From Actinomycetota bacterium (lineage in GTDB: Bacteria; Actinomycetota; Acidimicrobiia; Acidimicrobiales; JAMCPD01), in the NCBI GenBank assembly GCA_023379935.1, contig JAMCPD010000003.1, forward strand, positions 60,276-124,275: a stretch of 64,000 bases of DNA. Direction: 5' to 3'. Numbering within the stretch: the stretch's first letter is position 1; the number at the start of each line of letters is the position of its first letter. Position numbers and translations under genes: made by a program. Below are positions 62,468 to 64,000 of this stretch, one piece after another. The notes under the pieces were generated by a model that did not search any database, was not told the origin of the DNA, and saw only the letters and a program-made list of their open reading frames with translations.

Positions 62468-63692
62468 CGCCCAGTACCTCTACACCCAACAGGGCCCCTA
62501 CACCCCTGTCGCGCCATACCGAATCTGCGATACCCGAACCGGAAACAGCACGCCCTGTACAGGGCAGATATTGGTAAGCGGAGGCAGCCTCGATGTCCAA
62601 GTGGCAGGTACCGAACCGCCAGGGTCCACGGTGGGTGGCGTGCCGAGCGACGCTACGGCAGCTGTGCTGAATGTCACCGCCGTCGGCCCGACCAACTCAG
62701 GCTACTTGACCGTGTATCCAACAGGGACTACTCGGGCGTTCGCCTCGAGCTTGAACTTTGTGGCCGGCCAGACTGTCGCGAACCTCGTCACAGTGGCGCT
62801 CGGGGTGAACGGCCAGGTAACAGTCTTTAACTCCATGGGCATGACAAACGTCGTAGTCGACGTGGAGGGCTACATAAGCGCATCTTCGGGGTCAAACTAC
62901 ACGCCAATCACACCGCTTAGGATATGTGATACCAGGACCTCCAACCCCTCTTCGCTCACCGGCGCCTTCGCACAGTGCAATGCCAAGACCCTCGCTGCAA
63001 AGGTTCCCCTCGCCGTACAGGTAACAGGACTCGGCTCAATCCCTGCCTCTGCGAGCGGAGTCGTCATGAACGTTACAGTCACCAGCCCTCATGCCTCGGG
63101 GTATCTGACTGTCTACCCGGCAGGCGAATCACCCCCATTGGCAAGCAATGTGGACTTCTCTGCCGGTCAAACGATCCCGAACGGAGCGGCAGTTAAGCTT
63201 CCCGCGTCGGGCGCAATCGACATCGTGTCGAACACCTCCACAAACGTCATCCTCGATGTGGAGGGGTACTACTCCACCTCGGGATCCACCTATATTCCCA
63301 TAGCCCCTGAACGCATCGCCGACACCCGCTGCTCGGCCACCCCGACACCCTCCTACTGCCAGGCAGAGCAGCTCCCTCCCCAGAACCAGGGGCTTAGTGC
63401 CGTCGGCACAGGTGGGATGATCTCGCTTGTGACAGGGGGCATCAACTCGATACCTTTGAGCGCTACCGCGGTGGTGCTGAACGTTACGGTCACCTCCACG
63501 GCCTCCAGTTCGTTCCTCACGGTTTACCCGGCAGGCTCTACCCGGCCAACAGCGTCGAGCCTCAACTGGGTGAAGGGAGCAACGGTGGCGAACGTCGTGA
63601 TAGCACCGGTCGGCTCGAACGGCACCGTCGAAATCTACAACTACTCAGGCTCAACCGATGTCGTGGTCGACATAGAGGGCTACTACAGCTGA
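62136..63692 (+). CDS. Large secreted repeat protein, 3' part (continues after frameshift)
   Basis: Genuine homology begins just after the C-tract at about 62230: an IPT/TIG domain (VVSLSPTSGQESGGSTVTIT) and then three domains of the YRICDTR type (YTPVAPYRICDTRTGNS, YTPITPLRICDTRTSNP, YIPIAPERIADTRCSAT), each closing with VVVDVEGYYS-like ends. The 25-30 residues before 62230 in this frame are shadow. Together with the preceding ORF it makes one protein of about 1400 aa with the same plan as the giant protein at 27-32 kb. Confidence 0.8.
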   Translation: MYCRWTPLRPRHSRSWREVVSSSPRGTHKPPPSVVSLSPTSGQESGGSTVTITGTGFTGASAVDFGTSPATNVVVVSDSEITAVSPAGPMGGGPVPVTVTTPAGTTTAGVSAQYLYTQQGPYTPVAPYRICDTRTGNSTPCTGQILVSGGSLDVQVAGTEPPGSTVGGVPSDATAAVLNVTAVGPTNSGYLTVYPTGTTRAFASSLNFVAGQTVANLVTVALGVNGQVTVFNSMGMTNVVVDVEGYISASSGSNYTPITPLRICDTRTSNPSSLTGAFAQCNAKTLAAKVPLAVQVTGLGSIPASASGVVMNVTVTSPHASGYLTVYPAGESPPLASNVDFSAGQTIPNGAAVKLPASGAIDIVSNTSTNVILDVEGYYSTSGSTYIPIAPERIADTRCSATPTPSYCQAEQLPPQNQGLSAVGTGGMISLVTGGINSIPLSATAVVLNVTVTSTASSSFLTVYPAGSTRPTASSLNWVKGATVANVVIAPVGSNGTVEIYNYSGSTDVVVDIEGYYS

Positions 63693-63870
63693 ACGCAGAC
63701 CACGACAGGAGACACGAAGAAAGGGAGGAACCAGTAGTTCGTGGCACTAATAACTTAACATATAGGGCTATGCCTAGTAAAATTAAACTAAGGCTAAACT
63801 ACGAAGGTTGTTGTGTCACTAACTACAATTCAAAAGTCTTTGATATTGACAGATGAGCAAAAGGGGAAAC
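63693..63870. other. AT-rich spacer before IS end
   Basis: GC content falls back right after the stop at 63692. No gene or clear terminator. Confidence 0.4.
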
Positions 63871-64000
63871 TGGACCTACCCCCTAATTCCGTACATACGA
63901 ACCTAAAAAATAAAGGAGAATATGTATATGGAAAACAAAAAGAAAATCAAGCCTTTCTTTTTTGAGTGAGTTCAAAGCTGATGCCGTAAAGCTTGTCAAT
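63871..64000 (+). mobile_element. Left end of IS3-family element, cut by window
   Basis: tggacctaccccctaattcc fits the TG...CCCCCTAA-type left terminus of IS3/IS150-group elements, followed by a good SD (aaaggag) and an orfA start. The right end lies beyond the window. Confidence 0.55.
63929..64000 (+). CDS. IS3-type transposase OrfA, N-terminus only
   Basis: MENKKKIKPFF followed by LSEFKADAVKLVN matches the N-terminal helix-turn-helix of IS3 OrfA (xxYSxEFKxxAVxLV). Truncated by the window edge. Confidence 0.65.

Overview
The window looks like a chromosomal segment of an actinobacterium, most plausibly an acidophilic or aquatic Acidimicrobiia-type lineage with unusually low GC (by eye mid-40s percent for the core). 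Supporting signs are two predicted F420-dependent enzyme families, a MurT/GatD pair, a secreted protein beginning with the GWWQAADGKWYPPE-type motif, large secreted proteins built from IPT/TIG domains and C-terminal 'YRICDTR' domains, and an RNase P RNA of the bacterial A type. The lineage is inference; no 16S gene is present.

Layout. 0-2.1 kb: the 3' part of a TPP-dependent acetolactate-synthase-like gene and rnpB. 2.2-4.0 kb: an ABC-2 exporter pair. 4.06-7.8 kb: an assimilatory sulfate cluster cysH-cysD-cysN-met8. 7.9-9.7 kb: a Phd/PIN toxin-antitoxin (TA) cassette between two almost identical 268-bp copies of the 3' end of the neighbouring subtilase-like gene. 9.5-18.7 kb: a membrane-anchored subtilase/propeller protein, a Tat-exported GxGYxYP protein, a lipoprotein, an NRAMP-like transporter, a PPOX protein and alanine dehydrogenase. 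18.7-20.5 kb: a second TA pair (DUF433/DUF5615) between 39-bp direct repeats, followed by an ISL3 transposase tail. 20.6-33.8 kb: rarA, an LCP protein, a DUF4282 protein, trpB2, a polysaccharide deacetylase/MGDG-synthase-like pair, a giant 21-repeat secreted protein and a thiolase. 33.9-37.6 kb: a decayed defence island beside a tRNA-Val, with a SIR2-like protein, an Mrr nuclease, stubs of HsdM and of a type ISP restriction enzyme, and an IS3 scrap. 37.7-46.8 kb: housekeeping genes (hydrolase, RecB-like nuclease, PAP2 phosphatase, DsbA-like, DrrAB exporter, LLM oxidoreductase, slipin, ChbG-like deacetylase, CmcI-like methyltransferase) ending at tRNA-Arg. 46.9-49.1 kb: a second tRNA-adjacent accessory patch with an IS66 remnant, vapBC and IS21-like end repeats. 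49.2-58.9 kb: YbjQ, a one-polypeptide Phd-RelE fusion, LysR, a candidate small RNA, murT-gatD, a phospholipase-C-like protein, aconitase and an ssb operon. 59.4-63.7 kb: a GC-rich gene for a second large repeat protein, broken at a C8 tract, followed by the left end of an IS3 element at the window edge.

How it works together. The sulfate cluster covers activation and reduction to sulfite plus the dehydrogenase step of siroheme synthesis. MurT/GatD, LCP, deacetylases and PAP2 serve the envelope. The two giant proteins share one architecture and probably form surface structures. Four TA systems occur in 64 kb; three lie in repeat- or IS-marked patches and the fourth is fused into one chain. Accessory patches look GC-richer than the core by eye. 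The most unusual observations are the fused Phd-RelE gene, the two repeat-bounded TA cassettes, the poly-C break in a surface-protein gene, the duplicated SIR2 tail around an IS3 scrap, an APS reductase lacking one iron-sulfur cysteine, and a terminated two-hairpin RNA in front of murT.
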